From Rugosimonospora sp040255525 (lineage in GTDB: Bacteria; Actinomycetota; Actinomycetes; Mycobacteriales; Micromonosporaceae): 64,000 bases of DNA. The notes beneath the pieces were generated by a model that was not told where the DNA came from, ran no database searches, and worked only from the letters and a program-made list of their open reading frames with translations. The position numbers and the translations under genes were made by a program. The stretch's first letter is position 1, and each line of letters begins with the position of its first letter. The DNA is taken from contig JBDZVD010000023.1 of the NCBI GenBank assembly GCA_040255525.1, forward strand, positions 1 to 64,000, read 5' to 3'. Positions 8,322 through 16,694 of this stretch are shown here, piece by piece.

Positions 8322-8342
8322 CTACTGGCTTCCCGACAGTAG
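8322..8342. promoter_or_regulatory. Inverted repeat in the hxlR/NmrA intergenic region
   Basis: CTACTG at 8322-8327 and CAGTAG at 8337-8342 form a perfect 6-base inverted repeat with 9 bases between. It lies 26 bases from the HxlR start and about 95 bases before the divergent oxidoreductase gene. Placement and form fit an HxlR operator serving both genes. Confidence 0.5.
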
Positions 8343-8435
8343 CTTCGCCGAGTCCGTACAGAACACGACCGGTCGGGTCGTCGCGGGACGCCAGCCGCGC
8401 CGGGCCAGACCGCAAAACCACGCAGGGGAGCGAAC

Positions 8436-9254
8436 ATGATCGTGGTGACGGGAGCCACCGGCAATGTCGGGCGGCCACTCGTGCAGGCCCTCGTCGAAGC
8501 GGGTGAGCAGGTGACGGCCGTCGCGCGCGGGCAGACCGGGGTACCCACGGGGGTCCGGTTCCACCGGGCCGATCTGACCGAGCCGGAGAGCCTGAAGCCG
8601 GCCCTCGACCACGCCGCGGCGCTGTTCCTGCTGACCTCCGGCGACTTCATGGCCAGGGGCGACCTGGGTGCGGTCATGAACGTCGCACGGTCGGCCGGCG
8701 TCCGCCGGCTCGTGCTGCTGTCCTCCCAGGGCGTGGGTACCCGGCGCCACCCCCCGCACCTGGAGGACGCCGTCAGGCGGTCGGGTCTGGAGTGGACGAT
8801 GCTGCGGCCGGGCAACTTCGACTCCAACGCGCTCCAGTGGGCCGAGTCGGTACGCACCGGGCGGGTGGTCGCCGCGCCGTTCGGGGATGTGGCGTTGCCG
8901 GCCGTCGACCCGGCCGACATCGCCGAAGTCGCCTCCGCCGCCCTGCGCGAGCCGGGCCACGCGGGCCGCGTGTACACACTGACCGGACCGGTACCGATCT
9001 CGCCCCGACAGCAGGCGGCGGCGATCGGGGACGTCCTGGGCGAGCCGGTGCGGTTCGTCGAACAGAGCCGCGAACAGGCGCGCGATCAGATGCTCGGGCA
9101 CCTGCCCGAGCCGGTCGTCGAGGCCACCCTCGGTGCGCTCGGCGCACCGTCGGCCGACGAGCAGCGCGTCAACGGCGACGTGTCGCGGCTGCTGGGCCGC
9201 CCGCCCCGCGCCTTCGCCGACTGGGCGGCGCGCAACGTCGCGGCGTTCCGGTAG
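8436..9254 (+). CDS. NmrA-like NAD(P)-binding oxidoreductase
   Basis: Atypical short-chain dehydrogenase of 272 residues. The N-terminal Rossmann motif is VVTGATGNVGRPLVQAL; the strand VRFHRADLTEP, the RRLVLLSSQGVG segment and LEWTMLRPGNFDSN follow the NmrA/QOR2 pattern. In QOR2 (YtfG) relatives the enzyme reduces quinones; others are redox-sensing regulators that only bind NADP. ATG at 8436 follows GGGGAGCGAAC. It is divergent from hxlR with a shared operator candidate, so induction by quinone or electrophile stress is likely. The substrate is not determined by what can be seen. Confidence 0.85.
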   Translation: MIVVTGATGNVGRPLVQALVEAGEQVTAVARGQTGVPTGVRFHRADLTEPESLKPALDHAAALFLLTSGDFMARGDLGAVMNVARSAGVRRLVLLSSQGVGTRRHPPHLEDAVRRSGLEWTMLRPGNFDSNALQWAESVRTGRVVAAPFGDVALPAVDPADIAEVASAALREPGHAGRVYTLTGPVPISPRQQAAAIGDVLGEPVRFVEQSREQARDQMLGHLPEPVVEATLGALGAPSADEQRVNGDVSRLLGRPPRAFADWAARNVAAFR

Positions 9255-9349
9255 CCCGGTGGCACCGGTGGTCCGGTCGCCGGTGGCGGCCGGACCACCC
9301 CACGGCGCGGCGGACGTGGTGTGGCCGGGCCGGGCCTAAGCTGAGCGCG

Positions 9350-10012
9350 GTGGGAGAGGACCTGACGCACCCGGGCAATCGCGAGCTGGCCTCGGCACGG
9401 ATGCGGCTGGGCATCCTGAGCGTGGTCGCCGTGGTGGTCGGCGCCGTGCTCGGACTGTGGGCGAAGCCAGTGGTCGCCGCCCTGGTCGGCTGGGACTTGC
9501 TGGCCGCGGCGTACGTCGTCTGGACCTGGCTGGGCGCGCGCCGGCTCGACCCGGCGGCCACCCGGCGGGTCGCGGTCAGCGAGGACCCCGGCCGGGCCGG
9601 GTTCGACACCCTGCTCCTCGCGGCCAGCGTGGTGAGCCTCGCCGGGGTCGGCATCGTCATCGACGCGGCCGGCTCACGGGGCGCGGTCGAGCAAGATCCG
9701 GCCTCCGCCCTCGCGGTCGCCAGCGTCGTCCTGTCCTGGTCCCTGGTGCACACGGTGTTCGCCGAGCGGTACGCGCGCCTCTACTACAGCGAACCGATCG
9801 GCGGGGTGAACTTCAACGAGACGGAACCGCCGAACTACGTCGACTTCGCGTACCTGGCCTTCACGGTCGGCATGACGTTCCAGGTCTCCGACACGAACCT
9901 GACCAGGAAGACGATCCGGGCCACCGCGCTGCGGCATGCCCTGCTGTCGTACCTGTTCGGCGCCGTCATCATCGCCGCCATCATCAACCTGCTCGCCGGC
10001 CTGCCCCGGTAG
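9350..10012 (+). CDS. DUF1345 membrane protein
   Basis: Protein of about 220 residues of the DUF1345 family. Hydrophobic segments are seen near residues 20-60 (two), 85-110, 125-145 and 195-215, with the conserved motif region HTVFAERYARLYYSE and NYVDFAYLAFTVGMTFQVSDT, the hallmark of the family. Function is unknown. The start is uncertain: GTG at 9350 and ATG at 9401 are both possible and neither has a clear ribosome binding site. It is convergent with the GH3 gene, and a hairpin between them (10011-10054) probably serves both. Confidence 0.75.
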   Translation: MGEDLTHPGNRELASARMRLGILSVVAVVVGAVLGLWAKPVVAALVGWDLLAAAYVVWTWLGARRLDPAATRRVAVSEDPGRAGFDTLLLAASVVSLAGVGIVIDAAGSRGAVEQDPASALAVASVVLSWSLVHTVFAERYARLYYSEPIGGVNFNETEPPNYVDFAYLAFTVGMTFQVSDTNLTRKTIRATALRHALLSYLFGAVIIAAIINLLAGLPR

Positions 10013-10054
10013 CCGGAGGCCGGGCCGCCGCGGGGGGCGACCCGGCCTCCGGCT
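10011..10054. terminator. Bidirectional hairpin terminator between DUF1345 and GH3 genes
   Basis: AGCCGGAGGCCGGG (10011-10024) and CCCGGCCTCCGGCT (10041-10054) form a perfect 14-base stem with a 16-base loop, in the 55 bases between two convergent genes. No T-run follows, which is common in actinomycetes. Confidence 0.7.
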
Positions 10055-10067
10055 GTGGCGGGGCGGA

Positions 10068-13000
10068 TCAGGAGTACGCGTTGAATTCGGCGATGGACCA
10101 CCAGGAGGTGCTGGTTCCGGTCTGGGTGNNNNNNNNNNNNNNNNNNNNNNNNNNNNNNNNNNNNNNNNNNNNNNNNNNNNNNNNNNNNNNNNNNNNNNNN
10201 NNNNNNNNNNNNNNNNNNNNNNNNNNNNGTACGTCGGTGGTGCTGCTGACCGAGGCGGTGGCGGTCCAGCCGGTACGCGGCAGCGGACCGGACGGCGGCG
10301 GGGCCGTGCCGGCCGTGTACGCGTTGAATTCGGCGATGGACCACCAGGAGGTGCTGGTTCCGGTCTGGGTGACGCGGATGTAGCGGGCGTTGGTGGCGGT
10401 GAACCCGATGGTGAGCTGTGCGGTGGTGCCGGTTCCGGTGGCGACGGTGGTCCAGGTGGTGCCGTCGGTGGAGAGGTTGACCTGGTATCCGCGGGCGTAG
10501 TCGCCTGCGCTGCCGGCGGAGTCCATGGTGATCTGGTCGATGGTGTGGGTGGTGTTCATGTCGATGGTGATGGTCTGTCCGTTGGTCATCGGGGTTCCGG
10601 TGCTCCAGCGGGTGGTGGTGTCGCCGTCGAGCATGCGGGCGGGTACGTCGGTGGTGCTGCTGACCGAGGCGGTGGCGGTCCAGCCGGTACGCGGCAGGGC
10701 GGTTTGCCCGCCGCCGCCCCCGCCGCCGACCGTGGTCGATCCGGTCAGGCGGATGTCGCGGGAGGACGAGCCGACGTAGATCCGGTTGGTACCGGCGGAG
10801 TTCGCCCACCCGCTGCTCGTCCAGGTCTGGAAGCTGCGCGTGTCCAGCGTGAGGCTCACGTGCTGGGTCTGCCCCGGGTTGAGGCTCACCCGCTGGAAGC
10901 CGCGCAGGCTCTTCGGCGGTTCGCCGGTCGACGCCGGTTGTCCGACGTAGACCTGGGCGACCTCGGCGCCGGCGCGGGTACCGGTGTTGGTGACGTCGAA
11001 CCCGGCCGCCACGTTGCCGTTCGCGTCCGGCGCCCCGACGGTGAGGTTCGCGTACCCGAAGGTGGTGTAGGACAACCCGTACCCGAACGGGTACAGCGGC
11101 GTCTTGTTCTGGCTGTCGTACCACCGGTACCCGACGTCGATGCCCTCGGAGTACTGGACGGTGCCGTTCTGGCCGGGCCACTGCGCGGCCGTGTGCGCCG
11201 GTACGTCGGACAGCGACTGCGGGAACGTCACCGGCAGCTTGCCGGAGAAGTTGGCGTCCCCGAACAGCAGCGCGGCGATGGCGTTGCCGTCTTCCTGGCC
11301 GGGGTACCAATTCTCGATGATGCCCTTCACCGACCCGGCCCACGGCATGGTGACCGCCGAGCCACTGTTGACCACGACCACGGTGTTCGAGTTGGCCGCG
11401 GCCACGTCGGCGACCAGTTGGTTCTGGTCGGTGGACAGGTTGATGTCGGCCAGGTCGCCGCCCTCCGACTCGAACTTGTCGACGAACACCACGGCCAGGT
11501 TGGCGTTGCGCGCCGCGGTGACGGCCTGGTCGTGCAGCGACTGCCCCGGGACCTGCCAGCCCAGGCTCACGTTCGAGCCGCCGCCGGCCTGGTAGTAGTC
11601 CACCTCGATGCTGACCGGCTGGCCCGCGGTCAGCGAGACCGTGCCGGTGCGGGTCGTCGGCCCCTGGTTGTACCAGTTGTTGATGACCTGCTGGCCGTTG
11701 ACGAACAGCCGGCTGCCGTCGTCGCTGTTGAGCGAGAACTGGTAGCTTCCGGTGGCCGGTGGCCGCAGGGTGCCGGTCCACTTCACCGACCAGTTCGTGG
11801 CGTTCACGCCGGGCGCCGGGGAGGCGCCGCCGTACACCACGTCCACCCCCGGGTCGACCCGGCTGGCGACAACCGCTCCGGACAGGTCGGTGGTGTTGTG
11901 GTACTGGCCGAACAGGCCGGTGCCGGTACCCGACGACGGGGTCAGGTACGAGGGGTCCACCGGCGGCAACTGGCCGCTGGAGGACGCGACGCCCTGCGCG
12001 AAGCTGACCGTGGCGCCGCTGCCGGCCCGGGTGCGGATGCCCTGGTACGGCGTGACCAGGTAGGGCGGGTTGACCCCGGCGCTGCCGCCACCCTGGGACA
12101 TCGCGTCGGTACCCGCGTCGTCGCCGATCACCGCGATCGAGTGCACCGACGTGCCGATCGGCAGCACCGAGGAGTTCTTCAGCAGGACGCTGCCCTCCTC
12201 GGCGACCTGCCGGGCGACCGCGGCGTGCGCGGCGGACGTGACGACCGCACCGGCGGAGCCGGTCTGCGTGGTGTCGAACAGCCCCTGCCGGAACATCGAC
12301 ACCAGGATCCGCCGCACGTGGTCGTCCACTGTGGACTGTGACACCTGGCCGGAGGAGACGGCGGAGGCCAGCGCGCTGCCGTAGTAGGTGCTGCCCGGCA
12401 TCTCCATGTCCAGGCCGTTGTTGACCGACGCGACAGTGGAGTGGGTGGCTCCCCAGTCGGACGTGACGAAGCCGGTGAAGCCGAGGTCGCCCTTGAGGAC
12501 GCCGTTCTGCAGCGGGCCGTTCTCACAGGCGAACGGGCCGTTGATCGCCGAGTACGAGCACATCACCGAGTCGGCCTGGCCCTGCTGGACGGCGGTCTCG
12601 AACGCCGGCAGGTAGATCTCCCGCTCGGCGCGGTCGGACACGATCGCGTTGTCGGCGCTGCTGTTGCGGTTGGTCTCCTGGTTGTAGACGGCGTAGTGCT
12701 TCACCTGGGCCATCGGGCCCTGGCTCTGGATGCCCTGGATGTCGGCCGCGCCGATCTGGCCGGCCAGGTACGGGTCCTCGCCCATCGACTCGAACGCCCG
12801 GCCCCAGCGGGGATCCCGGACGATGTTGATGGTCGGCGCGAGCACCACGTTCGTGCCCTTGCCCCACTGCTCGGCGCCGAGCACCTGCCCGTACTGCCGC
12901 ATCAACCCGGTGTCCCAGGTCGCCGCGCCGGCCACCGGCGCCGCCAACTGGGTCACCCCGGTGAACCCGTCGCCGGCCCCGACCGGGCCGTCCTGCAGGT

Positions 13001-13259
13001 GCAGCGGCGGGATGCCCAGCCGGGTGTTGCCGTCGACACACCCGACATAGCCGCACGACGCGCCGCCGTGCAGCATCGTCAGCTTCTCCGCCTGGGTCAT
13101 CGCGGAAAGCAGTTCGCCAGCCCGGTCGAGCGGGGTCTGTGCGGTGTTCATCCAGGGTTGGGTGGCGGCGTGCGCCTGCGGTGCGGCGACGGCGACGGCG
13201 CCGATCGCCAGGAGCAGGGCGGTGCCGGCGCGCGAGAGGATGCGTCTGGCGTGGCGCAT
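10068..13259 (-). CDS. Secreted GH3 beta-glucosidase with PA14 and duplicated discoidin-type modules
   Basis: Exported glycoside hydrolase family 3 enzyme, interrupted near its 3' end by a sequence gap. Order: signal peptide with cleavage after AQAHA-like region at about residue 31; GH3 N-domain with KHYAVYNQE and the nucleophile region GFVTSDWGATHS; GH3 C-domain, where VDKFESEGGD likely holds the acid/base glutamate; an inserted PA14 domain (GLFGQYHNTTDLSG to VSLGWQVPGQ); a fibronectin-III-like domain (LRGFQRVSLNPGQ); a glycine linker; then two discoidin/F5-8C carbohydrate-binding-type modules starting LPRTGWTATASVSS. The second copy is mostly hidden by the N run. Likely splits beta-glucosides outside the cell; exact substrate is open. 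ATG at 13259 precedes a normal Sec signal. Confidence 0.88.
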   Translation of the reverse strand: MRHARRILSRAGTALLLAIGAVAVAAPQAHAATQPWMNTAQTPLDRAGELLSAMTQAEKLTMLHGGASCGYVGCVDGNTRLGIPPLHLQDGPVGAGDGFTGVTQLAAPVAGAATWDTGLMRQYGQVLGAEQWGKGTNVVLAPTINIVRDPRWGRAFESMGEDPYLAGQIGAADIQGIQSQGPMAQVKHYAVYNQETNRNSSADNAIVSDRAEREIYLPAFETAVQQGQADSVMCSYSAINGPFACENGPLQNGVLKGDLGFTGFVTSDWGATHSTVASVNNGLDMEMPGSTYYGSALASAVSSGQVSQSTVDDHVRRILVSMFRQGLFDTTQTGSAGAVVTSAAHAAVARQVAEEGSVLLKNSSVLPIGTSVHSIAVIGDDAGTDAMSQGGGSAGVNPPYLVTPYQGIRTRAGSGATVSFAQGVASSSGQLPPVDPSYLTPSSGTGTGLFGQYHNTTDLSGAVVASRVDPGVDVVYGGASPAPGVNATNWSVKWTGTLRPPATGSYQFSLNSDDGSRLFVNGQQVINNWYNQGPTTRTGTVSLTAGQPVSIEVDYYQAGGGSNVSLGWQVPGQSLHDQAVTAARNANLAVVFVDKFESEGGDLADINLSTDQNQLVADVAAANSNTVVVVNSGSAVTMPWAGSVKGIIENWYPGQEDGNAIAALLFGDANFSGKLPVTFPQSLSDVPAHTAAQWPGQNGTVQYSEGIDVGYRWYDSQNKTPLYPFGYGLSYTTFGYANLTVGAPDANGNVAAGFDVTNTGTRAGAEVAQVYVGQPASTGEPPKSLRGFQRVSLNPGQTQHVSLTLDTRSFQTWTSSGWANSAGTNRIYVGSSSRDIRLTGSTTVGGGGGGGQTALPRTGWTATASVSSTTDVPARMLDGDTTTRWSTGTPMTNGQTITIDMNTTHTIDQITMDSAGSAGDYARGYQVNLSTDGTTWTTVATGTGTTAQLTIGFTATNARYIRVTQTGTSTSWWSIAEFNAYTAGTAPPPSGPLPRTGWTATASVSSTTDVXXXXXXXXXXXXXXXXXXXXXXXXXXXXXXXXXXTQTGTSTSWWSIAEFNAYS
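10074..10697 (-). repeat. Tandem duplicate of the discoidin-type module in the GH3 gene
   Basis: The complete copy is 10317-10697 (381 bases). The other copy is 10074-10283 with the N run inside; the visible 55 bases before the gap (10074-10128) and 55 bases after it (10229-10283) are identical to the complete copy. Perfect identity indicates a recent duplication or gene conversion, and explains why the assembler failed here. Confidence 0.85.
10129..10228. other. Assembly gap (100 N)
   Basis: A run of exactly 100 N inside the GH3 gene. By comparison with the complete module copy, positions 10372-10642 (271 bases) should fill it, so the true length is probably 271 bases, not 100. Confidence 0.95.
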
Positions 13260-13661
13260 GAAGACTCCAAGGGGGACGGACGCGCGGGCGGCCGTAGGGG
13301 GTGCGGCGCGCCGTGGCGTGGCGGTGGAGTCTCCGCGGCCCGTGGATGGCGGGCCGGGAGCGGAGGTGCGCGATGGGGACGGATCTGGGGGAGTGAGTGC
13401 TCTTTGGAGATAGAGAGTCGTCGCAGTGTCGATGTCCTGTCAAGGGTTCGGGGCCGGAAAGTTTACGCCTTGAAACATCTCGGGAAGTCTTGATCGGCGT
13501 GGCTTGGGACGGGACTGCCGGAACCGCCCGGCTAGCCTCCGGGCCGATCCCGCCCTGCTCGTCGGCTGAGGGCGCCACCCACCCCGGTCGGCACGGACCT
13601 GGCGCGCACAGACACGGCACGGCACGGATCTGGCGCTGCACGGCACGGACCCGGCGCGGCA
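13260..13661. other. Intergenic region upstream of the GH3 gene
   Basis: About 400 bases without a supported gene. It holds the GH3 promoter region, a weak LacI-like element TGAGTGCTCT at 13394-13403 (8 of 10 bases match the AGAGCGCTCT core seen before the GH16 gene), and an array of GGCACGGA-type short direct repeats between about 13590 and 13665 close to the GH16 terminator. No RNA gene is recognised. Confidence 0.5.
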
Positions 13662-13693
13662 CGGAGGCCGCGGACCGGGGTCCGCGGCCTCCG
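13662..13693 (-). terminator. Terminator hairpin after the GH16 gene
   Basis: A perfect 15-base stem (13662-13676 with 13679-13693) of almost only G/C, lying 15 bases downstream of the GH16 stop codon on the minus strand. The two central bases cannot form a loop alone, so the real loop opens a few pairs. Confidence 0.7.
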
Positions 13694-13707
13694 CCCGGGT
13701 GCGCGGC

Positions 13708-16200
13708 TCAGCTCGCGAAGGCTTGCAGCTCCCAGAGGGAGTAGCCGTACTGGGTGTGCCGTGCGGTGCCGTACATGCGCAGGTAGCGGCCGGAGCCGGT
13801 GACGTTGAGGGTCTGTACGCCGCCGGTGCCGGTGGTGGTGGTGTAGATGGGGGTCCAGTTCGTGCCGTCGGTGGAGGTCTGGATCTGGTAGGCGGTCGCG
13901 TACGCGGTCTCCCAGTTGAGGACGACCTTGCAGATGTTCTGGACCGAGCCGAGGTCGATCTGTAGCCATTGCGGGTCGGAGAATGCGCTGGACCAGCGGG
14001 TGCCGGTGTTGCCGTCGACCGCGTTGGCGGCGGTGGTGCCGGCGTTCTCGGTCGACGATGCGGTGGCGGTCCTGCCCTGGGCGACGTTGGTGGTGCCGCA
14101 GCCACCACTGCCGCCGCCGGTACCGGCGGTGTAGACGCCCACCTCCCAGAGGGAGTAGCCGTACTGGGTGTGCCGTGCGGTGCCGTACATGCGCAGGTAG
14201 CGGCCGGAGCCGGTGACGTTGAGGGTCTGTACGCCGCCGGTGCCGGTGGTGGTGGTGTAGATGGGGGTCCAGTTCGTGCCGTCGGTGGAGGTCTGGATCT
14301 GGTAGGCGGTCGCGTACGCGGTCTCCCAGTTGAGGACGACCTTGCAGATGTTCTGGACCGAGCCGAGGTCGATCTGTAGCCATTGCGGGTCGGAGAATGC
14401 GCTGGACCAGCGGGTGCCGGTGTTGCCGTCGACCGCGTTGGCGGCGGTGGTGCCGGCGTTCTCGGTCGACGATGCGGTGGCGGTCCTGCCCTGGGCGACG
14501 TTGGTGGTGCCGCAGCCACCACTGCCGCCGCCCGTGATGGCCCAGGTGAACGACGCGGACCCGGTGGCGCCGGTGGTGTCCCGCGCCGTCGCCGTGACGT
14601 TCGACGTGCCGGCGGCCGTCGGCGTGCCGGAGATCAGACCGGTGGAGGCGTCGATGGACAGCCCGGCGGGCAGGCCGGTGGCGCTGTAGGTCAGCGCCTG
14701 GCCGGACGCCGAGTCGGTGGCGTGGATCTGCAGGCTGGTCGCGGTGCCGACGGTGCCGCTCTGGTTACCCGGGCCGGTGACCGTGACGGTGTTGCCGCCA
14801 CCGCCGCCGCCGGTGGGCAGGGTCCACAGTTGCTGCGGCGAGCCGGTGCAGGTCTCGATGTCCAGCCGGGCGCCGGTGTTGCCGCCCGGGTCGGTCAGGC
14901 ACAGGCCGGAGTTCGGGTTGACCAGTTCACCGCTGGACTGGTGCGTCCAGTTCTGCGCATTGGTGCCGTTGCACGGGTACCAGTCGACGTTGGTGCCGCT
15001 GGTCTTGCCGGCCGCCACCACGTCCAGGCAGCCGCCCTCGACCCGTACGGTGCCGTCGGTGTACGGCGACCATTGCTGCCCGGCACTGCCGTTGCACGCG
15101 CTGACCCCCATCGGGTTGCCCTCGGTGTTCAGCGAGTTCTGGTTGGTCAGGCACAGGCCGTTGATCCCCTTGACCTGCCCGGTGGCTGTGGCGGTCCCGG
15201 TCGGCGTGGAGTTGCCGCCCTGCTCGTACACGGCCACGTACGCCACGCTCATGAAGGCGCCCGAGGAGGTGGCCGACGTGGGGGTGGTCTGGCCGGAGAT
15301 GCCGTCCGGGTAGTTCCCGCCCATCGCCAGGTCCCAGATGATGAAGAACCCGTGATCGATGGCGGCCTGCCAGGCGGCGGCGCCGACCGACGCCTCGGTG
15401 ATCGTGCTCTCCACCACGCCGTCCATCAGGAACTGGAGCGTCTCGGCGCTGGTGTTGGTGCGGTCGATGATGACCGAGTAGGTGTGGTACCCGGTCTGGC
15501 AGGTGGAGCCCGCGCCGGGGCAGGGGATCAGCGCGTGCCCCGGGCTGTTCGCCGAGTCGTGGAGGGTCTGGGATGCCTCGTTCAGGCCGTTGACGTCCTC
15601 CATCATGTCGATCTCGCCGGACTGCGGCCAGCCGCCGCCGGCGCGCATCGGGGCGCCCAGCGCCCAGAACGCCGGCCAGTACCCGAGTCCGTTGGCGGGG
15701 TTGGGCTGCTGGATCGACGCGGTCATCTCCAGCTTGCCGCCGGGCGGAGCCTGGAAGTCGTCCCGGGTGCTCTCGATCCGCGCCGACGTCCAGGTGCCGC
15801 CGCTGTTGATGGCCTTGAGCACGAGGTGCCCGTTGCCGTCGAGGTAGACGTTGTTCGTGGAGCTGGTGGTCTGCTCCCTCTCGCCGGTGCCATAGCCGGT
15901 ACCGATGTCGTAGAACCAGTTCGCCGACGACGGCGGCGACCCGGCCGTACCGGCGAAGTTGTCGCCGAACACGGTGGTCCAGCCGGACGGGGGTGGCGGC
16001 ACGGTGTCGGCCAGCGCCGCGGGCGCGGCGACCAGTGTGGCGGTCGCGACGCCGGTCAGGCACCCGGCGACGAGGGTGAGCGCGGCGAGGGCCGCGCGGC
16101 TCCTACCGGCCAGGCCGGTGCGACGCGGGTGGGCACCCCCGCCGTCCTGCGGCCCCGGATGGTGACTGGCTTGCTCGGCCATGCGCGGAATGCGGAACAC
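13708..16200 (-). CDS. Secreted GH16 endo-beta-glucanase with ricin and duplicated discoidin-type modules
   Basis: Exported family 16 glycosidase of 830 residues. Order: long Sec signal (hydrophobic core LAALTLVAGCLTGVATATLV); GH16 domain about residues 70-320 with the catalytic ExDxxE motif in SGEIDMMEDVNG and WPAFWALG; ricin-type beta-trefoil (CBM13) with repeated QxW (QQWSPYT, QNWTHQ, QLWTLP); an Ig-like putative-Ig (He_PIG) domain with LPAGLSIDASTGLISGTPTA; then two identical 130-residue discoidin/F5-8C modules starting CGTTNVAQGRTATASS. The fold suggests a laminarinase-like beta-1,3-glucanase, but GH16 also includes agarases and others. GTG at 16200 has AAGGGA eight bases before it and is preferred over ATG at 16182. 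LacI-type palindromes lie upstream. Confidence 0.88.
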   Translation of the reverse strand: MFRIPRMAEQASHHPGPQDGGGAHPRRTGLAGRSRAALAALTLVAGCLTGVATATLVAAPAALADTVPPPPSGWTTVFGDNFAGTAGSPPSSANWFYDIGTGYGTGEREQTTSSTNNVYLDGNGHLVLKAINSGGTWTSARIESTRDDFQAPPGGKLEMTASIQQPNPANGLGYWPAFWALGAPMRAGGGWPQSGEIDMMEDVNGLNEASQTLHDSANSPGHALIPCPGAGSTCQTGYHTYSVIIDRTNTSAETLQFLMDGVVESTITEASVGAAAWQAAIDHGFFIIWDLAMGGNYPDGISGQTTPTSATSSGAFMSVAYVAVYEQGGNSTPTGTATATGQVKGINGLCLTNQNSLNTEGNPMGVSACNGSAGQQWSPYTDGTVRVEGGCLDVVAAGKTSGTNVDWYPCNGTNAQNWTHQSSGELVNPNSGLCLTDPGGNTGARLDIETCTGSPQQLWTLPTGGGGGGNTVTVTGPGNQSGTVGTATSLQIHATDSASGQALTYSATGLPAGLSIDASTGLISGTPTAAGTSNVTATARDTTGATGSASFTWAITGGGSGGCGTTNVAQGRTATASSTENAGTTAANAVDGNTGTRWSSAFSDPQWLQIDLGSVQNICKVVLNWETAYATAYQIQTSTDGTNWTPIYTTTTGTGGVQTLNVTGSGRYLRMYGTARHTQYGYSLWEVGVYTAGTGGGSGGCGTTNVAQGRTATASSTENAGTTAANAVDGNTGTRWSSAFSDPQWLQIDLGSVQNICKVVLNWETAYATAYQIQTSTDGTNWTPIYTTTTGTGGVQTLNVTGSGRYLRMYGTARHTQYGYSLWELQAFAS
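13729..14532 (-). repeat. Two identical 390-base copies of the discoidin-type module in the GH16 gene
   Basis: Copies at 13729-14118 and 14143-14532 appear identical base for base, separated by 24 bases, giving a 414-base period. Silent positions are also unchanged, so the duplication is very recent or kept identical by conversion. Confidence 0.92.
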
Positions 16201-16220
16201 GATGGCTTCCCTTCAGCGCG

Positions 16221-16230
16221 GAGCGCGCTC
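16221..16230. promoter_or_regulatory. Palindrome GAGCGCGCTC before the GH16 gene
   Basis: Perfect 10-base palindrome 21 bases upstream of the GTG start, in the likely 5' leader. Similar to, but not the same spacing as, the AGAGCGCTCT element 90 bases further upstream. Could be a second LacI-family contact. Confidence 0.35.
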
Positions 16231-16319
16231 TTTCGTTCCGGCCGGGCATGGCGCAGCCACGGCACGGCTGTGCCGTAACGCGGTCGGTCATGAGGGCCGG
16301 ATGGTGTGGGACGGAATGG

Positions 16320-16331
16320 GAGAGCGCTCTC
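16320..16331. promoter_or_regulatory. LacI/CebR-like operator GAGAGCGCTCTC
   Basis: Perfect 12-base palindrome about 120 bases upstream of the GH16 start. Its GAGCGCTC core matches the core of the CebR operator known from Streptomyces (TGGGAGCGCTCCCA), a LacI-family control site for secreted glucan-degrading enzymes. A weaker version precedes the neighbouring GH3 gene. Confidence 0.6.
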
Positions 16332-16612
16332 TACCAACAGATGTGTACGGGTCCGCCCCAGACCTGTCAAGAGACAGCCGTGGATCGCTGGCGGTCAGGC
16401 CCGGCGGATCGCCTCACGCCTTGCCTTGACCACTTGAAAGATCGCGTCATAGCTGTGACGTGCGGCGGAGCCTCGGCGCGGGCGCCGGGGCGGTGCCGCC
16501 AAGACGCCGGTGAATGGCATCTGGCATGGCGGGTACCCGGCGCGGGGCGCAGGACGGCGCATGCCCGTCGATCACTGCGGCGGCGGCGGTCTGCCGGGCG
16601 CCTGGGCGCGGC

Positions 16613-16647
16613 CCGAGCCCGTGCCCGCGAGGCGGGCACGGGCTCGG
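16613..16647. terminator. Strong GC hairpin between GH16 and the aromatic leader
   Basis: A perfect 16-base stem (16613-16628 with 16632-16647) closed by GAG, almost wholly G/C. It sits between two divergent transcription units and only about 10 bases upstream of the proposed -35 of the leader peptide. A terminator is the simplest reading, but no gene points into it from the left on the plus strand; it may insulate the leader promoter. Confidence 0.5.
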
Positions 16648-16657
16648 ATGGCACCGT

Positions 16658-16687
16658 TTGTCCGCCGTGCCGGGGCCGTGGTAGCCT
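16658..16687 (+). promoter_or_regulatory. Candidate promoter of the aromatic leader
   Basis: TTGTCC at 16658-16663 and TAGCCT at 16682-16687 with an 18-base spacer. Transcription would start about seven bases after the -10, at or next to the ATG at 16695, so the leader peptide would be read from a leaderless message. The same TAGCCT -10 is seen before the chitinase gene. Confidence 0.45.
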
Positions 16688-16694
16688 GCCCACC

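Larger units (their letters stand above)
16201..16612. other. Promoter region of the GH16 gene and unassigned DNA
   Basis: About 410 bases before the hairpin at 16613. It holds two LacI-type palindromes close to the GH16 start (listed separately). The remainder, 16335-16612, shows no gene that I can support: its reading frames lack a ribosome binding site and resemble antisense noise. Confidence 0.5.
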
